This document shows, in pieces, positions 7,389-14,172 of a stretch of DNA of 34,140 nucleotides. The stretch covers positions 1-34,140 of the IMG/VR virus record IMGVR_UViG_3300000385_000016; one strand, given 5' to 3'. Each line of letters starts with the position of its first letter. Position 1 is the stretch's first letter. This stretch comes from a virus. The notes beneath the pieces are model-generated. The model ran no database searches and was not told the DNA's origin. It saw only the letters and a program-made list of their open reading frames with translations. The position numbers and the translations under genes are program-made.

Positions 7389-7683
7389 TAAAAAATTACC
7401 AAAAGAAGTAATTGATCATTGGCCCGAAGTATTCGAAGATGTCGAAGTTGAAGTTGTTCCGATTGAGTATCTTCACTCAATTAGAGTCAGCTTCGACGAC
7501 GGCATTACTTGGGACATAGATGTAAAAAAAGATGCTGACGATTATGATATAGAATCATCAGTAGCCGATCTGTTCGAAACCTACCAAGACTCGATCACAC
7601 ACATAGACTTCCGCTTGGATACGGAAAAAGTAAAGCGAGATGTTTCTAAGCGTACTCATCTCTTTATGAAAAAGCGTAGATAA
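7381..7683 (+). CDS. Conserved phage hypothetical protein (100 aa), GTG start
   Basis: The GTG at 7381 overlaps the upstream stop by 8 nt, which fits the coupling pattern of this block. The frame is open further upstream, but that part runs inside the previous gene. The product is acidic in the middle (WPEVFEDVEVEVVPIEYL, DGITWDIDVKKDADDYDIES) and basic at the end (KRDVSKRTHLFMKKRR). It ends just before a late-type promoter octamer. No domain is recognised. Confidence 0.65.
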   Translation: MHNKKLPKEVIDHWPEVFEDVEVEVVPIEYLHSIRVSFDDGITWDIDVKKDADDYDIESSVADLFETYQDSITHIDFRLDTEKVKRDVSKRTHLFMKKRR

Positions 7684-7686
7684 ATT

Positions 7687-7694
7687 GATAAATA
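7687..7694 (+). promoter_or_regulatory. T4-late-type promoter octamer GATAAATA before the fibre gene
   Basis: GATAAATA, identical to the element at 3027-3034, lies 25 bases before the fibre ATG with a TAGGAG ribosome site (7706-7711) between them. The spacing is right for a late transcript of a structural gene. Confidence 0.55.
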
Positions 7695-7719
7695 CTCTTA
7701 GTAGCTAGGAGCAAGATTA

Positions 7720-8838
7720 ATGTCGCTTAGAATAAGAAGAGGTTTAAGCACCGATATACCTACCCCTGTTGAAGGCGAGTTATTATATACCACCGACGAA
7801 GGTAAATTATATGTAGGATACAACGATCCTATAGAGGGAGAAGTAATACCTAAATTAACGGGTGCTAGACTAACAGACGATGATACTCCTACACTATCGG
7901 CAGATCTAAATCTAGCAGGAAATAACATAGTTGGAACCGGTAATATTAATATAGACGGTACTATAAATGCTACTGGTAATATTAATTTAGGCGACGAAGA
8001 TAGCGACACAATTAATATAAACGGGCAAATCAATACATCATTAATTCCTACATCGACAAATTTGTATGACTTAGGTGATATTACAGCAAGATGGAGAAAT
8101 GGATATTTTCAATCTCTTATAGCAAATAGTTACATAGAATCTTCCGACTTTGTTGTAGGTAATTCTATTGTATCTAGTGATAGCACCGTTATCTATGATA
8201 ATTTATCTAACAGTATCAACATAGAATCAATCACTGCAAATATCGTAGAAGGCAATTTGATAGGAAATGTCTATAATGAAAATTCTAGTTTAATTATAGA
8301 TAACGAAGAGGGTTCATTTAATACTCCGTCTCTAAAGATTATCGATGAAAAAATCGAAAGTAAAATTTCTGAGCCGTTAAGAGTTTTTTCCGATAAAGGT
8401 TTAAGGAATTTTGGTTCTTCCTCTCAGTCTATAACAGACTCAAACGCATTTGTGCTTAATTCAATAGGCGATAGTGATACTAGTCCTTTAGCAATTGGAG
8501 ATATAGTAGGAGCATTTGCTTACAGCGGCTATGACGGCTCCGATTATATACCAACAAATGTAATACTCTCTGAAGTTGATTCCGATGCAAGCGGTTCTAT
8601 ACTACCTGGAAAGTTAGTCGTTTATTCTGCAGATGTTACAGGCAGTTTGAATCCTACAATGACCATAGATTCTGCGGGAACAATAAGTGGAGGCATTTTC
8701 AAAACCGGCACCTATAACAACACAACAGAAAGAGATAATCAAATACCTAATCCAGAAGCAGGAATGATTATCTTTCTAAACGATGTATCTCCAAAATTTC
8801 AAGGGTATGACGGAACACAGTGGGTTGATTTTAATTAG
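7720..8838 (+). CDS. Phage fibre / adhesin-like structural protein
   Basis: The 372-residue protein starts MSLRIRRGLSTDIPTPVEGE followed by LLYTTDEGKLYVG, the N-terminal module common in phage fibre and tropism proteins. Residues 60-230 consist of short repeating Asn/Gly/Ile/Ser-rich strands (NIVGTGNINIDG, ATGNINLGDED, TININGQIN), as expected for a beta-helical or trimeric fibre shaft. The C terminus (GMIIFLNDVSPKFQGYDGTQ) resembles a small receptor-side or capping domain. A late-type promoter and TAGGAG precede it. It is the last gene of the core block, and its stop overlaps the oppositely oriented oxygenase by 4 bp. No chaperone or protease domain is visible. Confidence 0.75.
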   Translation: MSLRIRRGLSTDIPTPVEGELLYTTDEGKLYVGYNDPIEGEVIPKLTGARLTDDDTPTLSADLNLAGNNIVGTGNINIDGTINATGNINLGDEDSDTININGQINTSLIPTSTNLYDLGDITARWRNGYFQSLIANSYIESSDFVVGNSIVSSDSTVIYDNLSNSINIESITANIVEGNLIGNVYNENSSLIIDNEEGSFNTPSLKIIDEKIESKISEPLRVFSDKGLRNFGSSSQSITDSNAFVLNSIGDSDTSPLAIGDIVGAFAYSGYDGSDYIPTNVILSEVDSDASGSILPGKLVVYSADVTGSLNPTMTIDSAGTISGGIFKTGTYNNTTERDNQIPNPEAGMIIFLNDVSPKFQGYDGTQWVDFN

Positions 8839-9650
8839 TAAGATTGTAGATTATCAATTCCTAGTGTCTTTCTAAAACTTTCTGTAAAAACACAATCTAT
8901 ACGAACACCATATTCCTGCTCTTTAGAAGATTCTCCGCCGTGCCAGTCTTGATCGTTCCAGAAGGCAGCATGACAATTTAGATAATACTTATTTTGTTCG
9001 TCAGGATCCCATATATAGAATCCTCTTTTGGTTCTAGGCCTAATATGTATAAATTCATTTCTATGGTTAGAATAATAGTCATTTTCAAAAACACCATTTT
9101 TCGCATCTAAATCTCTATGTTCAAATGCCTTACCATTATGATCGCAATGAAAGATAATGACACGACCGATCTGTTCTATAATATCATTTTCTATAAGATT
9201 ATATACCCACTGAACTAGTCCAGGAAAATATTTGGATTCTTCAGTTGGCTTTCTTTTAGCATTTCGTTCATTCCAGTCGCCTTCTTCCCATATAAAATAA
9301 TAAACATATGGATCGTTAGCACCTAATGTAGTTTTTAAATATCTTGTAAAGATATTTCTTTGTTTATAATCGCCAAAATCCTCAGGTAAAATTTTATCAC
9401 CTTCAATCTTGATAGGATTATCATCTGGTAAATCTTGGTATTCTTCCCAAGCCTTATAGATAGGCTTCCAGTCTAAAATGTAACTCGCGTGTTTCCATTC
9501 AAATCCAGGTTTCATCCAAGTTCCTTCTTTTGCATAATCTCTAGCAAGAGCCATGCCTTTAGAAATTTCGGGATGTAAATTTTTAAAACCTTCGATGTCT
9601 AAAAAAGGATCTAAGTTTAGATATTTTTGTCCGCCTATTCCTCTTATCAT
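8835..9650 (-). CDS. Predicted Fe(II)/2-oxoglutarate-dependent oxygenase
   Basis: The 271-residue product carries a double-stranded beta-helix metal triad. H178-x-D180 sits in AFEHRDLDA and the distal H237 in QDWHGG. An Arg suited to 2-oxoglutarate binding lies 13 residues later (R250 in YGVRIDCVF). FIHIRPRTKRGF resembles the R-x-H strand of aspartyl-hydroxylase-like enzymes. Such enzymes hydroxylate or desaturate protein side chains or small molecules. The minus-strand start has a good ribosome site (TTAGGAG) and a late-type octamer. It sits beside the fibre gene in opposite orientation. The substrate is unknown. Confidence 0.72.
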   Translation of the reverse strand: MIRGIGGQKYLNLDPFLDIEGFKNLHPEISKGMALARDYAKEGTWMKPGFEWKHASYILDWKPIYKAWEEYQDLPDDNPIKIEGDKILPEDFGDYKQRNIFTRYLKTTLGANDPYVYYFIWEEGDWNERNAKRKPTEESKYFPGLVQWVYNLIENDIIEQIGRVIIFHCDHNGKAFEHRDLDAKNGVFENDYYSNHRNEFIHIRPRTKRGFYIWDPDEQNKYYLNCHAAFWNDQDWHGGESSKEQEYGVRIDCVFTESFRKTLGIDNLQSY

Positions 9651-9672
9651 TCAAAACTCCTAATCTTAAAAA

Positions 9673-9680
9673 TATTTATT
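9673..9680 (-). promoter_or_regulatory. Late-type promoter octamer AATAAATA (minus strand)
   Basis: Read on the minus strand, 9680-9673 is AATAAATA, one base from the T4 late consensus. It lies 23 bases before the ATG at 9650, with TTAGGAG between them. On the plus strand the adjacent AGTAAATAAA (9681-9690) is a weaker match, only a few bases before the ATG at 9694. Confidence 0.5.
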
Positions 9681-9693
9681 AGTAAATAAAATT

Positions 9694-10389
9694 ATGTCTA
9701 ATGGCTTTGAATATTATTATAATAATGTTCCCGGAAAGGGTCTGTGTAGAAACAATTTGATATACACAAGTTTGATTAGCAAAGACAGAAAAACATTTTG
9801 TCAATGGTATTACAATGACAAAACTTATCACAGTGGGATGAATAAGGTTGTTGACCCTACCCTTATGTTGGAAAAATGGCAGAGAGAAAAACATTATCTT
9901 TTGCTAATGCATGAAAACTTCCCCCAGCACATTCCTGAAATTTTAGATATCGATGATAAAAATCAAAAAATTTATTTAAGAATAGACGGAGATGATTTTT
10001 GGGAAAGAGCAAAAACAGACATAAACAGATACAACGACGTTCTTCCTAATTGGGAAGAACAGATGCTAGAAATAATAGAAAGTCATAAAAAATTAAATTT
10101 CTATAAAATTTCTATGCACCCTTCTAGTTATTTTGTAGTAGACGGAAAATTAAAAAGTATTAATTATTTTTTTTGTTATAATTTCAGTGAAGAGACGATA
10201 AGATTTTCAGATGTTTTTAGTCACATAAGCGACGACAGATTAGAAAAACTTTATCCTCTCATGAAAAAAATGAATATTGATTATAATAACCAAGAACCCT
10301 TAGAAAAAATACAGAATTTAGCATTTGAGACATTTAAATTTAATTTTCCTCATAGCACTATGGAAAAAGCAAAGAGAATCTATGTTTAG
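9694..10389 (+). CDS. Truncated kinase-like (phosphotransferase-fold) protein
   Basis: The 231-residue protein looks like a reduced kinase-like fold. It has an ATP-lobe-like start, a helix with MLEKWQREKHYLLLM, then HIPEILDIDDKNQKIYLRID and a catalytic-loop-like KISMHPSSYFVVDGKLKSI. A paralogue on the minus strand at 12061-12732 shares ILEID-x-K-x-KKI-x-x-R-x-DGD and KISMH. In true kinases the loop would read HxD...N and DFG/IDF. Here the acidic residues are partly replaced (INYFFCY), so activity is doubtful. No Shine-Dalgarno is visible. The next gene overlaps by 8 nt. I have seen this family only in marine phages. The function is unknown. Confidence 0.55.
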   Translation: MSNGFEYYYNNVPGKGLCRNNLIYTSLISKDRKTFCQWYYNDKTYHSGMNKVVDPTLMLEKWQREKHYLLLMHENFPQHIPEILDIDDKNQKIYLRIDGDDFWERAKTDINRYNDVLPNWEEQMLEIIESHKKLNFYKISMHPSSYFVVDGKLKSINYFFCYNFSEETIRFSDVFSHISDDRLEKLYPLMKKMNIDYNNQEPLEKIQNLAFETFKFNFPHSTMEKAKRIYV

Positions 10390-10948
10390 TATTAAAGAAT
10401 GGAATCCAGATTTGGATTTATCTTTTTTTTACAAAGAATGCAAAAAAAGAGGGCACATTAATAACTCCTCAAAAAAACAAATGATAGATTGTTTCAAAAA
10501 TGAAAAACACTGGAATGTTTGGATTTTGTATCACTATAACACCCCTATAGGCAGCGTAGCAGCACACTCATTCGACGATGTTATGGGAGAGAATTCATAT
10601 AGAATTTTGACTAGAACGTGTGCTTTATCAAAATATGCGCCTATTACAGGCTTATTAACCAAAAATAAAATGATATTAGAACACCAACACTTTACGGCGC
10701 AATTTTTTTTAGAAACTTGCGTTAAATGGTGCAAATCAGACAGATTATATTCTACATCGAACTATAGCGATTGCGCAAGTCAAAAAATTGTGAATAGACT
10801 TTATTTTCCTACACTTGCAAAAAAAAATTTAGTAGAATTTGTTAAAACACAGAATTATAGAGGACTACCACAAAACATTTGGAAAATAAATCATGAAGCT
10901 TTTTTGGCAGATCTTAATCGTTATCCGCGATGGAAATTAAATAATTAA
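10382..10948 (+). CDS. GNAT-like acyltransferase-fold protein
   Basis: The ATG at 10382 overlaps the previous stop by 8 nt and gives 188 residues. The section HWNVWILYHYNTPIGSVAAH resembles the central strand-loop-strand of GNAT acyltransferases. SYRILTRTCALSKY and HFTAQFFLETCVKW follow as strand and helix, and the end is NIWKINHEAFLADL. The acyl-CoA pyrophosphate-binding Q/R-x-x-G-x-G/A loop is not clear, so enzyme activity is not certain. It is paired with the kinase-like gene in a two-gene plus-strand block whose end overlaps the SDR gene on the other strand by 35 bp. GNAT fold is my best reading and unknown function is the fallback. Confidence 0.5.
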   Translation: MFSIKEWNPDLDLSFFYKECKKRGHINNSSKKQMIDCFKNEKHWNVWILYHYNTPIGSVAAHSFDDVMGENSYRILTRTCALSKYAPITGLLTKNKMILEHQHFTAQFFLETCVKWCKSDRLYSTSNYSDCASQKIVNRLYFPTLAKKNLVEFVKTQNYRGLPQNIWKINHEAFLADLNRYPRWKLNN

Positions 10949-11528
10949 CTTTTTCGCATTTTTTGTCTAAATCTTTGTCTTTACCTCCTAAAGATTCAAT
11001 AACAAACGAAGTAAGTTTTAAATTAAATTCTACATTCCAAAAATAAGGATTAGATAACCAAATATCAATGATTGATACTATGGATTCTAAGGGTATTTCT
11101 TCGTCCGAATTATATCTATCGTCTCCTATTGTTGACTTAATAAAAGAAAAGTCAAGGTATAATATTTTTGCTACATTATATTGGGTAGGAATAGAAGATA
11201 GTAAATTGCAAAATTCATAAAGTTCTGATTTGATAAATGATAATTCAGGTTTTATATTTGTGTAATTCCGTATTACGCCTCCTGATACAATTATAAATGA
11301 AACATGTTTATAAATCTTCTCTAAAATTTCTTTCTGATATTCTTTATAACATAGATTATTAAAAACAATATCAGCATCTTTGCAAATTGAAACTATCTCA
11401 TCGAAATTGCGTTCTATATCATAACCACGAGTTCTAGAAATACCAATAACTTCAAAATTTTGATTAACGAAATAATCTTTTACTGCCTTCCCTATACCGA
11501 AAGTGTCTCCTATAACCACTGCCTTCAT
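10914..11528 (-). CDS. Short-chain dehydrogenase/reductase-like protein
   Basis: The ATG at 11528 overlaps the upstream stop (ATGA) and gives 204 residues. The start MKAVVIGDTFGIGKAV is a Rossmann nucleotide-binding turn of the SDR type (G-x-x-x-G-I-G). ADIVFNN is the usual second NAD(P) strand region and FIIVSGG matches the strand bearing the catalytic Ser. The expected Y-x-x-x-K is not in its standard place: around PELSFIKSEL the Tyr is missing, while a YNVAK occurs later at 117-121. The protein is therefore either divergent or catalytically altered. It is the last gene of a four-gene minus-strand block with two oxygenases and a kinase-like protein. The substrate is unknown. Confidence 0.65.
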   Translation of the reverse strand: MKAVVIGDTFGIGKAVKDYFVNQNFEVIGISRTRGYDIERNFDEIVSICKDADIVFNNLCYKEYQKEILEKIYKHVSFIIVSGGVIRNYTNIKPELSFIKSELYEFCNLLSSIPTQYNVAKILYLDFSFIKSTIGDDRYNSDEEIPLESIVSIIDIWLSNPYFWNVEFNLKLTSFVIESLGGKDKDLDKKCEKVNYLISIADND

Positions 11529-12073
11529 AGCTTTACACCTAAGCAATGATAAAGGAAAAAGGGCTGCAAACCACAATTTGCTGCAGAATGATAATTTCTA
11601 TAATCTTTCCACTTAACGATTGTTCCTATGTCGCAAGCAGAGACATCTTTACCTTCTAACGCTAAAAAATGAGATAAATTTTTTTCGCCTAGAAAAATAG
11701 AATATCTCATTAATTTACCTTCTTGGAGCCATTGTTCATGCTTATCGTCAACGTCCCAATGCCAAGGTGCTGTTTTACCTGGCATAATTAAACTCACCCA
11801 GTCTCTTTTCGGATTTATATTTACATATTCGGCAAATTGATTTGTAAATTGAGCATTATAATGTTCATTTGGGTAATAGTTATACCACTCTATGCTGGAT
11901 AAAAAATATCCTGCGTTTATCCAATTATCGATCATTTCTTGATAGTAATTTTTAATTTTGGTATTTTTAGATTTTGAAGCATCTAGTATAGAATTGAAAT
12001 CTAAACGCTTAGGCTGAGTTTTTTGACATTCACCAACAAGATCTTTGCATTTTTTTCTAATTATTTTATACAT
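11525..12073 (-). CDS. Predicted Fe(II)/2-oxoglutarate oxygenase-like protein, possibly altered active site
   Basis: I prefer the ATG at 12073 (182 aa, 13-nt overlap with the upstream gene). An ATG at 12118 would add 15 residues inside that gene. The beta-helix core shows H105-x-D107 in APWHWDVDD and a distal H162 in RNYHSAANCG. SIFLGEKNLSHFLALEGKDV and DIGTIVKWKDY match strands of the oxygenase at 26007-26504. The usual 2-oxoglutarate-binding Arg after the distal His is not evident (LQPFFLYHCL instead), so cofactor use may differ. The stop overlaps the SDR start (ATGA). It is probably a hydroxylase of unknown substrate. Confidence 0.65.
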   Translation of the reverse strand: MYKIIRKKCKDLVGECQKTQPKRLDFNSILDASKSKNTKIKNYYQEMIDNWINAGYFLSSIEWYNYYPNEHYNAQFTNQFAEYVNINPKRDWVSLIMPGKTAPWHWDVDDKHEQWLQEGKLMRYSIFLGEKNLSHFLALEGKDVSACDIGTIVKWKDYRNYHSAANCGLQPFFLYHCLGVKL

Positions 12074-12732
12074 GATTCCAAATCGTCCAATTTCAAATTT
12101 AGTTTTTGGTTGTGCCATTTATCATTTAACAATAAAAATTTATAGATTTCAAAAAAGTTATAATTGTTGCGTTCACTAAAAGGTTCTGTACAAATCCATT
12201 TTTTACTATCTTGCGAAAGTATCTCATCTACTATTGTTTTGTTGACCAATGGCGTATTAAGACCAAAACAACTAAAAAAGTCTATAGTTTTTATTACATT
12301 ATTTCTGTTTTCAAAAAAACAATGTGAATGCATAGAAATTTTTCCTAAGCCAATTCGATATAAATCAGACAAGACATTTTGTGCTTTGTTCATGAAGTAA
12401 ACCTGCTTTTCTGGTTGATGATATATAACATGATTGATTAAATCTCCATCGTAGCGAATGAAAATCTTTTTTGATTTTTTATCGATTTCTAAAATATCTG
12501 GACACCACTGATAGTTTCTCAATTTGTCTAAGTAATACAATTCATTTTCAAAAAAATAATCAAGAGTTTTTTGACTTAAATTATTTTTTGAATAGGCATT
12601 CTTTTTACAAAAGTGATAACAAAATATTTTGTTATCCGGACTTATTAATGGCTCGTAAGTGTGTTGCGATACGCAACTCCTTCCTTGATTATCCAGTTTG
12701 TATAGATATTTCCAATTTTTAACAGATATCAA
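12061..12732 (-). CDS. Truncated kinase-like protein, paralogue of 9694-10389
   Basis: The product has 223 residues. It shares with the plus-strand paralogue the order FFENELYYLDKL, CPDILEIDKKSKKIFIRYDG and GLGKISMHSHCFFE, then VIKTIDFFSCFG. In this copy the IDF segment keeps the Asp that is Asn in the other copy, so it is closer to a working kinase-type catalytic loop. It overlaps its upstream gene by 14 nt and its downstream gene by 13 nt. Low GC and long A/T runs are evident. A phosphotransferase role is a fold-level guess, with unknown function as the alternative. Confidence 0.5.
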   Translation of the reverse strand: MISVKNWKYLYKLDNQGRSCVSQHTYEPLISPDNKIFCYHFCKKNAYSKNNLSQKTLDYFFENELYYLDKLRNYQWCPDILEIDKKSKKIFIRYDGDLINHVIYHQPEKQVYFMNKAQNVLSDLYRIGLGKISMHSHCFFENRNNVIKTIDFFSCFGLNTPLVNKTIVDEILSQDSKKWICTEPFSERNNYNFFEIYKFLLLNDKWHNQKLNLKLDDLESCIK

Positions 12733-13381
12733 TTTTAAATTCTCTAGGTGTAATATACTCTAAATCAATCAAATTATTTTCTTCGAGTTCAAAACTACAA
12801 CCTTTTTCTTCGATCTTGAAATTAGTTAATAGCCCTTTTTTGTTAGCATAATTTAACCAAGAACTAAGGGTATTATCAAATTTATATCTAGGATTAGAAC
12901 CAGCTAAACGTATTTTAACGGTTTTTGATTTGTTAAGTTGATTATTTTGTAAAAGTTTTCTTACGACTAGTTGATATCTAGAAGTTTCACCGCAAGAAAT
13001 AGCTGTATGAACTTTACTCGTATCCATTTCATACCAGATAGCATCTGCATAAGTAGGATATATTACATTATCATCTAGGTCTAATAAGTACCCTCCGTCG
13101 CCTGCAAGATTAATATGAAATCTATCATCTATGTCTGCATGTTGTGTGTAACAACGCATTGATTCAAGAATTATCAGTCGTGCTTCGCCTATCGGAAAAT
13201 CTAATGTCGAAAGTATGTTACCTAACGGAGTATCTTTGACTTCTTCTTTTAAAGACCACTCGTCGTAAAAAAAATTTCCAGTAGGGAAATTGAGCACATT
13301 TTTCATTTGGTCGAAATGGTAAATTTGTGACTGAGAATCCTCTAGGAGTTTTTTATCTATAGAATGCAACGGTGCTAGCAT
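12719..13381 (-). CDS. Aspartyl/asparaginyl beta-hydroxylase-like Fe(II)/2OG oxygenase
   Basis: The 220-residue protein has the clearest oxygenase motifs of the set. H81-x-D83 and R87-x-H89 lie in TQHADIDDRFHINLAG, W116 in ADAIWYEMD, the distal H125 in KVHTAISCG, and R135 in TSRYQLVVR. This H-x-D...R-x-H...H-T-A...R order is typical of aspartyl/asparaginyl beta-hydroxylase-like enzymes, which hydroxylate protein side chains. The C-terminal 75 residues form an extra domain I do not recognise. It is the first gene of the minus-strand block and divergent from the QueC-like gene. The target could be a phage or host protein or a small molecule. Confidence 0.75.
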   Translation of the reverse strand: MLAPLHSIDKKLLEDSQSQIYHFDQMKNVLNFPTGNFFYDEWSLKEEVKDTPLGNILSTLDFPIGEARLIILESMRCYTQHADIDDRFHINLAGDGGYLLDLDDNVIYPTYADAIWYEMDTSKVHTAISCGETSRYQLVVRKLLQNNQLNKSKTVKIRLAGSNPRYKFDNTLSSWLNYANKKGLLTNFKIEEKGCSFELEENNLIDLEYITPREFKIDIC

Positions 13382-13434
13382 CAGATATTTACCAAGATCT
13401 ATAACTTACATATAATTTATTGGTAAGTAATTTT
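13382..13434. promoter_or_regulatory. Divergent intergenic region with a 7-bp inverted repeat
   Basis: This 53-bp A/T-rich gap separates the starts of the minus-strand oxygenase block and the plus-strand QueC/radical SAM block. TTACCAA (13389-13395) and TTGGTAA (13420-13426) form an inverted repeat that brackets TATAAT (13411-13416). No convincing -35 element or ribosome site is seen for either gene. A shared regulatory site is possible but unproven. Confidence 0.35.
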
Positions 13435-14172
13435 ATGCAACCTTATAACCTACTTGAAGTAGATGGTGTAAAAATACCTTTTTCACATAATTGGACTAAC
13501 ATAGGAATAAGTTTAAGTGGCGGAGCAGATAGTGCATTACTGCTATATATCCTAAGTAATTATTTTACATGCAACATACACGTTATCACCCAAATAAGAT
13601 GTTGGAAAACAAGACCCTGGCAAGAATACCATAGTTTACAAGTTTTTGAGTGGTTTCAAACTAATTTTCCAAAAAAAAATTTTACAAGGCATGAAGGTTT
13701 CATTCCGCCCGACTTAGAATGGGGGAGAATCGGACCTACAATAACGGATGAGTACGGAAAACTAAAAAGCGGAAATCAAATTATATTGCGATCCCATAAC
13801 GAGTATATCTGTCACAAAGAAAAAATCAACGCATGGTTTGCAGCAGTTAATCGTAACCCTAATATTAAATTAGACGGAGCCTTAAAAGACAGAGACGATG
13901 GACACATACTTCCCATTTTTAATCATATGAACACGGTTATTTGCCATCCGTTTATTAAAACACGAAAGGATTGGATTATACAACAATATTATAATTTTGA
14001 TATTTTAGATCTGTTAGATCTAACAAGAAGTTGCGAAGGAGATAAAATCGACTATCCTGAAATTTTTGGTGATTTAGACTTTACTACTTATATTCCAGGA
14101 CAATATGTGCCTGAGTGCGGAAAATGTTTCTGGTGCAATGAACGTGAATGGGCATTGAATCGTGTTAAATAA
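13435..14172 (+). CDS. QueC-like PP-loop ATPase
   Basis: The ATG at 13435 gives 245 residues. An upstream in-frame TTG at 13420 is unlikely. The ATP-pyrophosphatase P-loop is SLSGGADSA (SGGADS at 28-33). Four cysteines near the end, C200 and C228/C231/C234 in ECGKCFWC, reproduce the zinc-site spacing of QueC, which makes 7-cyano-7-deazaguanine (preQ0) from the QueE product. A queE end lies in this window, but 13 kb away. This gene is instead coupled by 11 nt to a radical SAM gene, and the middle of the protein differs from standard QueC. It could be a true QueC or a PP-loop enzyme adenylating another carboxylate or amide. Confidence 0.7.
   Translation: MQPYNLLEVDGVKIPFSHNWTNIGISLSGGADSALLLYILSNYFTCNIHVITQIRCWKTRPWQEYHSLQVFEWFQTNFPKKNFTRHEGFIPPDLEWGRIGPTITDEYGKLKSGNQIILRSHNEYICHKEKINAWFAAVNRNPNIKLDGALKDRDDGHILPIFNHMNTVICHPFIKTRKDWIIQQYYNFDILDLLDLTRSCEGDKIDYPEIFGDLDFTTYIPGQYVPECGKCFWCNEREWALNRVK

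Noticed and set aside
9681-9690. Plus-strand late-type promoter AGTAAATAAA before the kinase-like gene
   Set aside because: It would start transcription almost on the ATG at 9694 and matches the consensus poorly. The leader would be absent, so I do not call it.
10801-10840. Long A runs in accessory genes (for example near 10818 and 13670) as programmed frameshift sites
   Set aside because: The frames continue normally through the runs, and no useful alternative product follows a shift. The low GC explains the runs.
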